A stretch of DNA of 64,000 nt, taken from positions 248,001-312,000 of the forward strand of contig NZ_CP155075.1 in the NCBI RefSeq assembly GCF_039621805.1, in the 5' to 3' direction. The stretch comes from Paraburkholderia sp. PREW-6R. Lineage in GTDB: Bacteria > Pseudomonadota > Gammaproteobacteria > Burkholderiales > Burkholderiaceae. The notes under the pieces were generated by a model. That model worked only from the letters and a program-made list of their open reading frames with translations. It had not been told where the DNA came from and made no database searches. A program made the position numbers and the translations under genes. Position 1 is the stretch's first letter. The number at the start of each line of letters is the position of its first letter. Positions 53,143 to 61,075 of this stretch are shown here, piece by piece.

Positions 53143-54375
53143 CTACGCAATCGAGCTTTGATCGTTGGGCTCGGGCAGGGTGGGGGGACGCGGCGCCGCT
53201 CTGAACGCGAGCCAGGCGATCGCGCTGGACAGCACCAGTGCGACGATCATCGCGAACGTCGGGTTGGCGGGGGAAAGACCGATGGCGGCCGTACACAGCG
53301 ACCCGTAGGCCATCTGCAGGCAGCCGTACAGGCCGGCCGCCGCGCCGACCACGGCGGCGTCGACATCGAGTGCGCTGCTGATCGCATACGGGCTCGACAG
53401 TCCGGTGGCGAAGAACATCACGATCATGGGTCCCATCACGGAAACGAGCGTGATGGCATGCGAGAGGTACGACACGACCAGGCTCAGTGACGCGGCCCCC
53501 ATGATCGCACTGGCGATGAGTAGCGCGGAGCGTGCCGGCAGCGTGGCCGCCAGGCGCTTGGCCGCGCTCTGGCCGCTTGCCAGTCCGACCACCAGCGAGA
53601 AATAAGCGAAGCCGAAAGCTTGCGGCGACAGGCCGAGCTCGGACTCCAGAATGAAAGGCGACGCGGAGAGAAACGCGTAGATGCCGGTGGTCGCACTCGC
53701 CCCGCCGATGCTGTAGGCCAGAAACGATGGGGTTCGCAGCAGGTGTGCGTAGCTGCGCAGATAGCGGCGGATTTGAAAGTCATTCGACGGCACGTGAGTT
53801 TCGGGCACCACTCGCCAGACGGAAATCAGCACGATGGCATTTGCCACGCTCATCGTAATGAAGATCCAGCGCCAGCCGAGATGGGCGACGAACTGCGCGC
53901 CGATCACCGGCGCGACTGCCGTCGCGATGGCCATTGCAATGCTGAGCGTAGCGAGGCGCCGGATCAGCGTGGTGGACCCGGAACTGTCGCGTGCGATGGC
54001 CCGCCCAAGCACCAGCCCGGAGCAGCCACCGAGCGCCTGCGTGAGACGCGCCAACTCCAGCCAGGCCAGCGATGGCGCGCACGCGGCCGCCACGCTGGCG
54101 AGCGCGAACAGGGAGAGCCCAGCGAGCAGCACAGGGCGGCGTCCATAGCGGTCCGAAAGAGGACCGTAGACGAGCTGGCCGAGCGACAGGCCGATGATGT
54201 AAAGCGTGATCGTGAGTCCGATGCCCGCGGTGCTTGCTTGCAGATCGCGCGCAGCGGAGGGTAGCGCGGGAACGAACACATGGAGCGGGAATGTCCCGGA
54301 TAGCGTAATGCAGACAAGAATGAATAATGACGGCACACGTGAGACGGTCTTCGTCGGGGTGAGGGAATCGATCAT
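53143..54375 (-). CDS. MFS drug/metabolite transporter (Bcr/CflA-like)
   Basis: This 410-residue, twelve-segment carrier has PALPSAARDLQASTAGIGLT, LGQLVYGPLSDRYGRRPVLL and a proline/glycine-rich central loop, as in Bcr/CflA-type multidrug exporters. The ATG at 54375 was chosen because the longer frame starts inside the operator itself (ATGGTTCATCC) and would lie over the promoter. This leaves a leader of roughly 140 bases with no clear ribosome binding site before the ATG. As part of the regulon it may export a toxic substrate or intermediate. Confidence 0.88.
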   Translation of the reverse strand: MIDSLTPTKTVSRVPSLFILVCITLSGTFPLHVFVPALPSAARDLQASTAGIGLTITLYIIGLSLGQLVYGPLSDRYGRRPVLLAGLSLFALASVAAACAPSLAWLELARLTQALGGCSGLVLGRAIARDSSGSTTLIRRLATLSIAMAIATAVAPVIGAQFVAHLGWRWIFITMSVANAIVLISVWRVVPETHVPSNDFQIRRYLRSYAHLLRTPSFLAYSIGGASATTGIYAFLSASPFILESELGLSPQAFGFAYFSLVVGLASGQSAAKRLAATLPARSALLIASAIMGAASLSLVVSYLSHAITLVSVMGPMIVMFFATGLSSPYAISSALDVDAAVVGAAAGLYGCLQMAYGSLCTAAIGLSPANPTFAMIVALVLSSAIAWLAFRAAPRPPTLPEPNDQSSIA

Positions 54376-54517
54376 GGGTGTGCGATCCGGAACGGAGAAG
54401 AAGACGAGCGAGGCAAACAGCGTGAGACGCCTCGTTTGCGCTGCCTGACAGAGATGAAGCCTGGATGGCTCGGCATGTGGGACCGGCAAACCGCCGTGAC
54501 GCGGAGAGTCGTGTATC

Positions 54518-54562
54518 ATTGGATGAACCATTAATATATTGTTACGCAGCGGGCGTTGTCAA
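54518..54562 (-). promoter_or_regulatory. Promoter and GntR-type operator (site 6 of 9)
   Basis: On the minus strand TTGACA (54562-54557), an 18-base spacer and TATATT (54538-54533) run straight into AATGGTTCATCCAAT (54532-54518). This is the best-preserved promoter of the set. It faces the exporter gene. Confidence 0.85.
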
Positions 54563-54661
54563 TTGCGGCTGGCGATTTGGCGTCGGCTTCGGTTTTGAGC
54601 AGGCGCCAGGATCTGCGGTTTCGTAACGTCGCAGGGTATACATCAATCGCTTCATATAGAC

Positions 54662-54676
54662 AATGGATGAACCATT
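54662..54676 (+). promoter_or_regulatory. GntR-type operator (site 7 of 9), reversed
   Basis: AATGGATGAACCATT lies 79 bases before the MFS gene at 54755, in the opposite orientation to the other plus-strand sites. A CATATAGA just before it could hold the -10, but no good -35 was found. Together with site 6 it covers the divergent region between two MFS genes. The 54376-54754 gap otherwise holds nothing recognisable. Confidence 0.7.
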
Positions 54677-54754
54677 AATCATTGGGCGTTAGGATGTCTG
54701 CAGTGGCACAACCCACGCCGAATCCGCATCGAGGCGATCGAGGAGAAAGAGACG

Positions 54755-55993
54755 ATGAAGTCGCGCGCACAACTTGCAGTGGGTGACGGACCTGCAGCCG
54801 CAACGTCGGCAGCAACGGCCGGTGGCTTCCGCTGGGTAATCCTGCTGGTGATCTGGGCGGCGTTCATGGTGAGTTGCGTCGATCGCTTTGCATGGGCAAG
54901 CATCGCCGCGCCGGTGGGACACGCGCTCGGTTTCAGACTCGCGCTGCTTGGCTCGCTGACCACGGCTTTTTATGTCGGTTACACGGTGTCGTGTCCTGTC
55001 GGCGGCATTCTCGCGGACAAATTTGGCAGCCGCGCGACGCTGGCGATTTCGATGTTCCCGCTCGGCGGGTTGACCTTCTGCTTCGGTTTCGTGCAGACCT
55101 TCTGGATGGCTGTCGCTGTGCATCTGCTGATGGGTTTTGCTGCCGGCGCGGAATATGGCGCGACGATCAAGATCCTGACCGTCTGGTTCGGCAAGGATAA
55201 AGGGCGCGCGTTTGGTATCTGGGCGACTGGTACGTCGGTGTCCGTGGTGGTGGCGAACGCGGCGGTGCCGCGCATTGCCGCGGCCTATGGCTGGCAGGCG
55301 GCCTATCAGATACTGGGGCTCGCGACGCTGGTGTTCGCGCTGATCTGTCTGGTCGTCGTGAAGAATACGCCGGACGGCCAGTCGGTTCCGCGCATCACTT
55401 CGCGCCAGATTGTCGCGTTATTGAAGAACCGCAACCTCGTCTTGCTCGCGCTCGGCGGCGCCGGCGCGCTCTATGGCACGCTCGGGTTCGTCGCGTGGGC
55501 GAACGCGTTGATGACGGTTGCGCACGGCGTGTCGCCCGTGATCGCCGGATCGGTTCTCGTGTGGTTCGGCGTCGGCGCGTTCGTGTCCAAACCGCTCTTT
55601 GGCTGGCTGTACGACAAGCTGATCCGCTACGCGAGACTCGTGGCGACCGTTGATCTTGCCCTGTTCATCGTGCTGCTGATTGCGTTTGGTCACTGCCAGT
55701 CGATCTCCGCATACTATGTGCTCGCGCCTTTCCTCGGCGCGGCGGCGTACGGCTATACGCCGCTTCTGATCGGTCTGTACACGCAGGCGTCCGGTCCGCA
55801 ACTGGCGGGGGCGGCGGCGGGCTTCGTCAATACCGTGTGGTCGGTGGGTAGCTTCATCTCGCCGCTCGTCGCAGGATATGTGTTCCAGCATGGACGTTCG
55901 TTGAACAACACGCTGGCCGTCATTGCGATTGGCCCTTTGTTGGGCGTGCTTTTGCTGTGCCTCGTGCGTCGCCACGCGGTGGCGGAATCCTGA
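54755..55993 (+). CDS. MFS transporter
   Basis: This 412-residue carrier has twelve predicted segments, with WAAFMVSCVDRFAWASIAAP at segment 1, GGILADKFGSRATLA in loop 2-3 and GFAAGAEYGATIKILTVWFGKDKGRA mid-protein, a pattern of ACS/MHS-like organic-acid symporters. GGAG precedes the ATG by nine bases. It is transcribed divergently from the exporter and, like it, next to an operator, so it may be an importer for the substrate or for a pathway acid. Confidence 0.9.
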   Translation: MKSRAQLAVGDGPAAATSAATAGGFRWVILLVIWAAFMVSCVDRFAWASIAAPVGHALGFRLALLGSLTTAFYVGYTVSCPVGGILADKFGSRATLAISMFPLGGLTFCFGFVQTFWMAVAVHLLMGFAAGAEYGATIKILTVWFGKDKGRAFGIWATGTSVSVVVANAAVPRIAAAYGWQAAYQILGLATLVFALICLVVVKNTPDGQSVPRITSRQIVALLKNRNLVLLALGGAGALYGTLGFVAWANALMTVAHGVSPVIAGSVLVWFGVGAFVSKPLFGWLYDKLIRYARLVATVDLALFIVLLIAFGHCQSISAYYVLAPFLGAAAYGYTPLLIGLYTQASGPQLAGAAAGFVNTVWSVGSFISPLVAGYVFQHGRSLNNTLAVIAIGPLLGVLLLCLVRRHAVAES

Positions 55994-56107
55994 GCCAGCC
56001 GTGTGCAGTCTTGTGCAGCGCTGGGCACGCTTCCATTTAGCGGTGTTATTGCTGAGTATCCCCGCGTATTCCTGACGATCACGTCGTTTCCCCTGGTATG
56101 GGTAGGC

Positions 56108-56154
56108 TTGACACCGCTGTTGTCCATGACCTAATTTTAAATGGTTGATCCAAT
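56108..56154 (+). promoter_or_regulatory. Promoter and GntR-type operator (site 8 of 9)
   Basis: TTGACA (56108-56113), an 18-base spacer and TAATTT (56132-56137) are followed by AATGGTTGATCCAAT (56140-56154). It controls the orphan binding-protein gene. Confidence 0.82.
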
Positions 56155-56190
56155 CAATAAATCGAATACGACCATCGATCAGGAGACATC

Positions 56191-57450
56191 ATGCGGCGAG
56201 CTTCCGGCTGGATCTTGGCTGTACCCGACTCTGGACGGCGGATGCGCCGTCTGGCGCCGCGGTTCCTGCAAGCCCTGACGCTCGCGCTGCTGGCGCTTGC
56301 ATGGGCCCGTAGCGCAGTCGCCGCGGCCCCCGCGCTGACGATCTGCCATATCGATGATCGCAGCGGCGCCGCCGCCGATACGGGTACGCAGGGTTATCGG
56401 GCTGTGCAGCTCGCCGTCGACGAGATCAACGCCGCGGGCGGCATTGCCGGCCATCAGGTGCAACTGATCGGTTATGACGGCAAGACGGATCCACAACTCT
56501 CGGCTTCGTTTGCCGCGCGCTGTGCGGAAGACGATCACGCGTTGCTCATTATCGGTGCCAACCCGGCCGCGGTCGCGACGGGTATTGCTGCAGTTGCCAA
56601 TGAGGACAGGATTCCGTTCTTCGTCATGGGCGCGACCGTCGACAAACTCACCGACCCGCCCGCGCCCTGGTTGTTTCGCTTCGGCCCGGCCAACCGGCAG
56701 GATGCCGGAGCCGTGGCCGATCTGTTGGCGAAGCAGGGCTTCCGGCGCATTGCAATCATCAACTGCTCGGCGCCGTTCGGTATCGACGGCCAGCGCGCAA
56801 TGGTAGCTGCGCTGGCGGCTCGCCGCATTGCCGTGGTCGTCCAGCAGACCTACGACACCGGCGCGGCCGATCTCACGCCGCAACTGCTGAGTATCCGCGA
56901 CGCGAGGCCCGACGCAATGGTGATCTTTCCCTATCCGGCGGACGGCGCGCGCGTGCTGCGAACCGCTCAGCAATTGAATCTGCGAACGCCCACCATCGTG
57001 GTGCGCAGCGCGCTGCAACAGGCGCTGCTGAAGCTGGCGGGCTCAAGTGCGGACGGCGTGCTGGTGCCGAATACCGTCGATCCGAATCGTGCCGACGTGA
57101 AGGCGTTTTTTGTCGCGTTCAATTCGCGCTTTGGTCCGCATCTGCCGAATCTTTATCCGGCTGTGGCCTACGACGCGGCGCACGCCGCCTTCCGCGCGTT
57201 GGCCCAACCCGAAGTGCTCAAGGCGGTTGATAGTGGCAACGTCGAGCAGGCGCGACTCGCGTTGCGCGACGCTGTTGAAAAGATCGGCTCGTTCGACGGC
57301 ATCGAAGGCGCGGCGGGCACGCACTACCAGTTCAGCACAACCCGGCACCAGGGACCGCCTGACGCGCGCTGGTTCACGTTCATCGAGGTGGCGGGGAACG
57401 GCACACGTTTCGAGTCCGCGAATCTCGACGCATTCCGGCCGAGACCCTGA
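56191..57450 (+). CDS. Orphan periplasmic binding protein, paralogue of the ABC importer's
   Basis: This 419-residue protein has a signal peptide (hydrophobic LTLALLALAWARS, cleavage near AVAA) and a mature domain close to that of the protein at 32936-34171: CHIDDRSGAAADTGTQGYR, YDGKTDPQLSASFAARCAEDD, FGPANRQDAGAVADLLAKQGF. AGGAGA precedes the ATG. No permease or ATPase follows. The next gene is convergent. It probably docks on the LivHMGF-type complex encoded at 34.3-37.7 kb, widening substrate range. Confidence 0.94.
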   Translation: MRRASGWILAVPDSGRRMRRLAPRFLQALTLALLALAWARSAVAAAPALTICHIDDRSGAAADTGTQGYRAVQLAVDEINAAGGIAGHQVQLIGYDGKTDPQLSASFAARCAEDDHALLIIGANPAAVATGIAAVANEDRIPFFVMGATVDKLTDPPAPWLFRFGPANRQDAGAVADLLAKQGFRRIAIINCSAPFGIDGQRAMVAALAARRIAVVVQQTYDTGAADLTPQLLSIRDARPDAMVIFPYPADGARVLRTAQQLNLRTPTIVVRSALQQALLKLAGSSADGVLVPNTVDPNRADVKAFFVAFNSRFGPHLPNLYPAVAYDAAHAAFRALAQPEVLKAVDSGNVEQARLALRDAVEKIGSFDGIEGAAGTHYQFSTTRHQGPPDARWFTFIEVAGNGTRFESANLDAFRPRP

Positions 57451-57498
57451 TCGGCCCGTCCGTTTGCATGGGAGCAAGTGACGCCGGCGCGCCCGACT

Positions 57499-58341
57499 TC
57501 AGGTGCGACGCTTCACTTTCTGCCACGTCCCGGCTCGGGAAGGACCATTCACCGCGTCACGGCGCTGCGGCAGATAGTGCCGTTCGAGCGTCTTCAGGTG
57601 CACCTCCATTTCCGCGACCGCGCGCGCCGTGTCTCGCGCCAGCAGATGCTTGAGCAGGCGCCGACGCGAAGCCATCACCGTACTGCTCGGCGCCGGTGTC
57701 AGCACCTCGAGCAGCAACACCTGAATCTCGATCATCGCATCAGTGAGGATGATGAGCAGCGGATTGCGCGACGCGTTCGCCAGGATGCGGAAAAACTCCA
57801 GATTGATCGACACGCGCTCGCCGATGCGACCCGCTTTCACGGCGATTTCGGCGGCGCGAACGTTGTTGACCAGCGCATCCAGATCTGCCTCGGACCCACG
57901 CTCGCAGGTCGCGCGCAGGGTTGCCAGCGCAACCACCGTGCGCGCTTCGGTCAGATGTTCATGGCCAAGCATGCCGAGGCGAAACAGGTCGGCAATGCCG
58001 GTCACCACGCCGTCGCCCTGGCCTTCGCGCACGAAAGCGCCACCGGTGGTCCCTTTCCGGAATTCCAGCACGCCGGAGATTTCTAGCGTTCGCAAGGCTT
58101 CGCGCACGGTGTTGCGACTCAGGCCGAACTGCTCGGCGAGATCGCGTTCCGCGGGAAGCCGATCGCCCGGACGCAGCTCGCCTCTGCTCAGTTGCGAGCG
58201 AATCTGCAAGGCGACTTCTTCGAACGCGCGACGAGCCTGCATGGGCGAGCGCGGCGCGCACGACTCCGGCGCACCGTTAGCTTGGGGCGCGGGCATCGGC
58301 GTGGCCGGCTTCGATCGTTGAGCAATGGGCATGGGTCGCAC
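57499..58341 (-). CDS. GntR/FadR-family repressor (FCD domain), second candidate regulator
   Basis: This 280-residue regulator has the GntR winged helix (about 42-110; LPAERDLAEQFGLSRNTVRE), the linker FRKGTTGGAFVREGQGDGVVTG and an FCD domain with INLEFFRIL and MEVHLKTL. At the INLEFHRL position of the paralogue (39425-40228) the histidine is phenylalanine here, so effector or metal binding may differ. It is divergent from the aldehyde dehydrogenase operon, with site 9 in between. With nearly identical recognition helices, the two regulators probably read the same operators. Confidence 0.93.
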   Translation of the reverse strand: MRPMPIAQRSKPATPMPAPQANGAPESCAPRSPMQARRAFEEVALQIRSQLSRGELRPGDRLPAERDLAEQFGLSRNTVREALRTLEISGVLEFRKGTTGGAFVREGQGDGVVTGIADLFRLGMLGHEHLTEARTVVALATLRATCERGSEADLDALVNNVRAAEIAVKAGRIGERVSINLEFFRILANASRNPLLIILTDAMIEIQVLLLEVLTPAPSSTVMASRRRLLKHLLARDTARAVAEMEVHLKTLERHYLPQRRDAVNGPSRAGTWQKVKRRT

Positions 58342-58455
58342 CTGGTTAGCTTCAGGTCGATGGTAACCGCTGCGAATGCCGCGGTGAATCGTTGCTTCGT
58401 CTTTTTTTGCGCGGCAACGCAGCGAAGCGCTTCGTTGTTCGAAGTAGTTTACTTT

Positions 58456-58470
58456 AAAGGTTGAACCATT
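58456..58470 (+). promoter_or_regulatory. GntR-type operator (site 9 of 9)
   Basis: AAAGGTTGAACCATT is the most symmetrical copy. It lies between the second GntR gene and the divergent aldehyde dehydrogenase operon. TACTTT just before it may be the -10, but no -35 at normal spacing was found. Confidence 0.75.
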
Positions 58471-58541
58471 TAATCTTTAGGACATTAGCACCGAGTGACT
58501 GCCATTTTTGTTCTCGGGTAGCTCTTGTCAGGAGATGAGCG

Positions 58542-60044
58542 ATGCAACGTGGAATAGCCCATCCGTCACTCAGCGAAGCAACGCGCGAGTTTGTCCGGCG
58601 CGCTCATGGGTTGCTGATCGACGGCAAGTGGAGCGAGGCGCAGTCTGGCCGGACGCTCGATGTCGAAGACCCCGGTACGGCCGAATTGTTGACGCGCGTC
58701 GCCGCTGGCGAAGCCGCCGACATCGACCGCGCCGTGCAGGCCGCGCGCCAGGCTTTCGACGGCGGACCGTGGCGGCGCGTGAAGCCCGCGGAGCGCGCCA
58801 GACTGCTGTGGAAACTCGCCGATCTCATGCACGACCACGCCGACGAACTGGCCCAGCTCGAATCGCTCGACAACGGTAAGCCGGTGGTGTTCGCGCGGGC
58901 GGTCGACGTCCTCAGTTCGGTAGAGATGGTGCGCTACTTCGCCGGGTGGACGACCAAGTTCGGCGGCGAAACCGTCGACGTGTCCGTGCCGGGCGAATGG
59001 CATGCCTATACGACACGCGAACCCATCGGCGTCGTCGGCCAGATCGTTCCGTGGAACTATCCGCTCGGTATGGCGGTGTGGAAAATCGCGCCGGCGCTCG
59101 CCGCGGGCTGCACGATCGTCCTCAAGCCGGCCGAGCAAACCCCGCTCACCGCGCTGCGTCTGGGCGAACTGGTGCTCGAAGCAGGCATTCCGCCCGGCGT
59201 GGTGAACGTCGTGACAGGCTATGGTGAAACGGCCGGGGCGGCATTGGCCGCCCATCCTCAGGTGGACAAGATCGCTTTCACGGGCTCGACCGAAGTCGGC
59301 AAGCTCGTCGTGCAGGCGGCGCTCGGCAACATGAAGCGTGTGTCACTTGAATTGGGCGGCAAATCGCCCGTCATCGTTTTTCCCGACACAGATGTTGCGA
59401 AGGCTGCGCCGGCGCTCGCGCGTGCCGCTTTCTTCAATACCGGCCAGGTGTGCTCCGCGGGCACCCGCCTTTACGTGCACGAGCGCATCTATGACGAACT
59501 CGTCGAGCAGGTGTACACGGAGGTGGCCGGCTGGCGGATCGGTTACGGGCTTGACGCCGATACGAAGATGGGGCCGTTGATCTCAGCCGAACAGCACGCC
59601 CGCGTCACCGGCTTTCTCGAAGCCGCGCGCGCGGACGGCGCGACGGTGCTCGGCGGCGCGCCGAGCGACGCCACCCGGGGGCATTTCATCACGCCCGCAG
59701 TGCTCAAGGACACGTTGCCGACAATGTCGGTGGTGCGCGAAGAGATCTTCGGCCCGGTGCTCTGCGCGATGAGTTTCCGCGACAGCGAGATCGAGCGGCT
59801 CGCGGCCATCGCGAACGATACGAACTACGGGCTGGCGGCCAGCATCCGGACACGAGACCTCAGCGTCGCGCACAAACTCGCCCGGCGCATCAAGGCCGGC
59901 TCGGTCGGCGTGAACGTGCATTCCGTGCCTGATCCGGCTTTGCCATTCGGCGGCTTCCGTCAGTCCGGCTGGGGCCGGGAACGGGGCCGGGAGGCGCTCG
60001 AGCTATATACCGAAGTAAAGAGCGTCGCCATCAATCTCGATTGA
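58542..60044 (+). CDS. NAD(P)-dependent aldehyde dehydrogenase (paralogue)
   Basis: This 500-residue enzyme has catalytic C304 (FFNTGQVCSAG), base E270 (LELGGKSP), FTGSTEVG and IVPWNYPL. It is colinear and clearly similar to the enzyme at 28256-29752, so one arose by duplication. Here it leads an operon with a crotonase, CoA-transferase, SDR and ketopantoate-reductase-like gene. That resembles a second version of the oxidise, activate and beta-oxidise sequence for a related intermediate. Confidence 0.95.
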   Translation: MQRGIAHPSLSEATREFVRRAHGLLIDGKWSEAQSGRTLDVEDPGTAELLTRVAAGEAADIDRAVQAARQAFDGGPWRRVKPAERARLLWKLADLMHDHADELAQLESLDNGKPVVFARAVDVLSSVEMVRYFAGWTTKFGGETVDVSVPGEWHAYTTREPIGVVGQIVPWNYPLGMAVWKIAPALAAGCTIVLKPAEQTPLTALRLGELVLEAGIPPGVVNVVTGYGETAGAALAAHPQVDKIAFTGSTEVGKLVVQAALGNMKRVSLELGGKSPVIVFPDTDVAKAAPALARAAFFNTGQVCSAGTRLYVHERIYDELVEQVYTEVAGWRIGYGLDADTKMGPLISAEQHARVTGFLEAARADGATVLGGAPSDATRGHFITPAVLKDTLPTMSVVREEIFGPVLCAMSFRDSEIERLAAIANDTNYGLAASIRTRDLSVAHKLARRIKAGSVGVNVHSVPDPALPFGGFRQSGWGRERGREALELYTEVKSVAINLD

Positions 60045-60101
60045 CGTCCCGCCAGCAAGCGCCGCGCTGGGAATCCGCCGAGCGCTATCCCGACGTTTTT
60101 T
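60044..60101 (+). terminator. Weak terminator-like structure
   Basis: ACGTC just at the end of the aldehyde dehydrogenase gene can pair with GACGT at 60092-60096, which is followed by TTTTTT. A CCAGC/GCTGG hairpin lies inside. The outer stem is only five pairs, so this may only attenuate. Confidence 0.3.
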
Positions 60102-60125
60102 GGTGCCACTAAAGAGGTAAATGAA

Positions 60126-61016
60126 GTGACCGATACCCCTAATCAGCTGGTGACCTACGAAGCGCGCGACGGCCGCGCTTACATCACCTTTAATCGCCCT
60201 GAGAAAAAGAACGCGTTGACCGAGCGGATGTTCGACACGCTCATGGATCACCTGGATCGCGCGGAGGCCGATGACGACGTGCGCGTGATCGTGTTTCGCG
60301 GCGCGGGAGGCGACTTCTGCACCGGACACGATCTGGCCGAAGTCGGTCATGAATATGGCGAGCCGCAACTCGACGCGAACGGCAAGCCGCGTCGACCCAG
60401 CCAGCGGGCGCGTTTGCATCACGACCGGCACTACATCGCCCGTTTTCAGCGGATCTTTCTGTCGCCCAAGCCGACGCTTGCGCTGATCAGCGGGTACTGC
60501 ATCGGTGCGGGGCTGTATATCGCCGAAGGGTGCGATCTGTCGATCGCTTCGGACAACGCAAAGATCGGCCATCCCGAACAGAAGCTCGGCTTGTCGGGCG
60601 CGTCATATTTCGGCGCGTGGGAAATCATGGCAATGGGGCCGCGGAAAGCGCGCGAACTGCTTTTGCTCGCGGAATTGTGGAGCGCCCAGGAAGCGTTGAG
60701 CGCCGGCCTCGTGAATAAGGTCGTACCGCAGGCGGAACTGACAGAGGCGGGTGAAGCGTGGGCCGAGCGTATCGTCCGTTTGCCGCGCGACGGTCTGGCG
60801 ATCGGCAAGGCCGCTGCGCATCTGGCTTACGACTCGTTGCGGCTCACGAGCCAGTTCTCTTACGGCTACGTGATGCACGCGCTCGCCACCAATGTGCGCT
60901 ACGAAAAGGACGAATTCAATTTCATGAAAGCGAAGCGCGAGTCCGGCGTCAGGGCGTCGAGCCACGGTCGCGAAGCGTTCTACAAACCGGCGGACGGAAC
61001 CGACACCGCAGCCTGA
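60126..61016 (+). CDS. Enoyl-CoA hydratase/isomerase (crotonase) family protein, paralogue
   Basis: This 296-residue crotonase starts at GTG 60126 after AGAGGTAA. It matches the protein at 40475-41350 along most of its length: VTYEARDGRAYITFNRPEKK, FCTGHDLAEVG, the shared RRPSQRARLHHDRHYIARF insert and KIGHPEQKLGLSGASYFGAW. The common insert marks an uncommon subfamily limited to this cluster as far as the window shows. It sits between aldehyde dehydrogenase and CoA-transferase genes. Confidence 0.92.
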   Translation: MTDTPNQLVTYEARDGRAYITFNRPEKKNALTERMFDTLMDHLDRAEADDDVRVIVFRGAGGDFCTGHDLAEVGHEYGEPQLDANGKPRRPSQRARLHHDRHYIARFQRIFLSPKPTLALISGYCIGAGLYIAEGCDLSIASDNAKIGHPEQKLGLSGASYFGAWEIMAMGPRKARELLLLAELWSAQEALSAGLVNKVVPQAELTEAGEAWAERIVRLPRDGLAIGKAAAHLAYDSLRLTSQFSYGYVMHALATNVRYEKDEFNFMKAKRESGVRASSHGREAFYKPADGTDTAA

Positions 61017-61075
61017 GCGCGCCGCGCGATCGGTCGCGCAGGTGAATTCATGGGACTGATGAGAAGGAGACGACG

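Noticed and set aside
53074..53490. Plus-strand frame starting MAVARKDQEVDDTAADG
   Set aside because: It soon runs antisense through the MFS gene. The first 70 bases look gene-like, but no family was recognised and the frame has no independent support.
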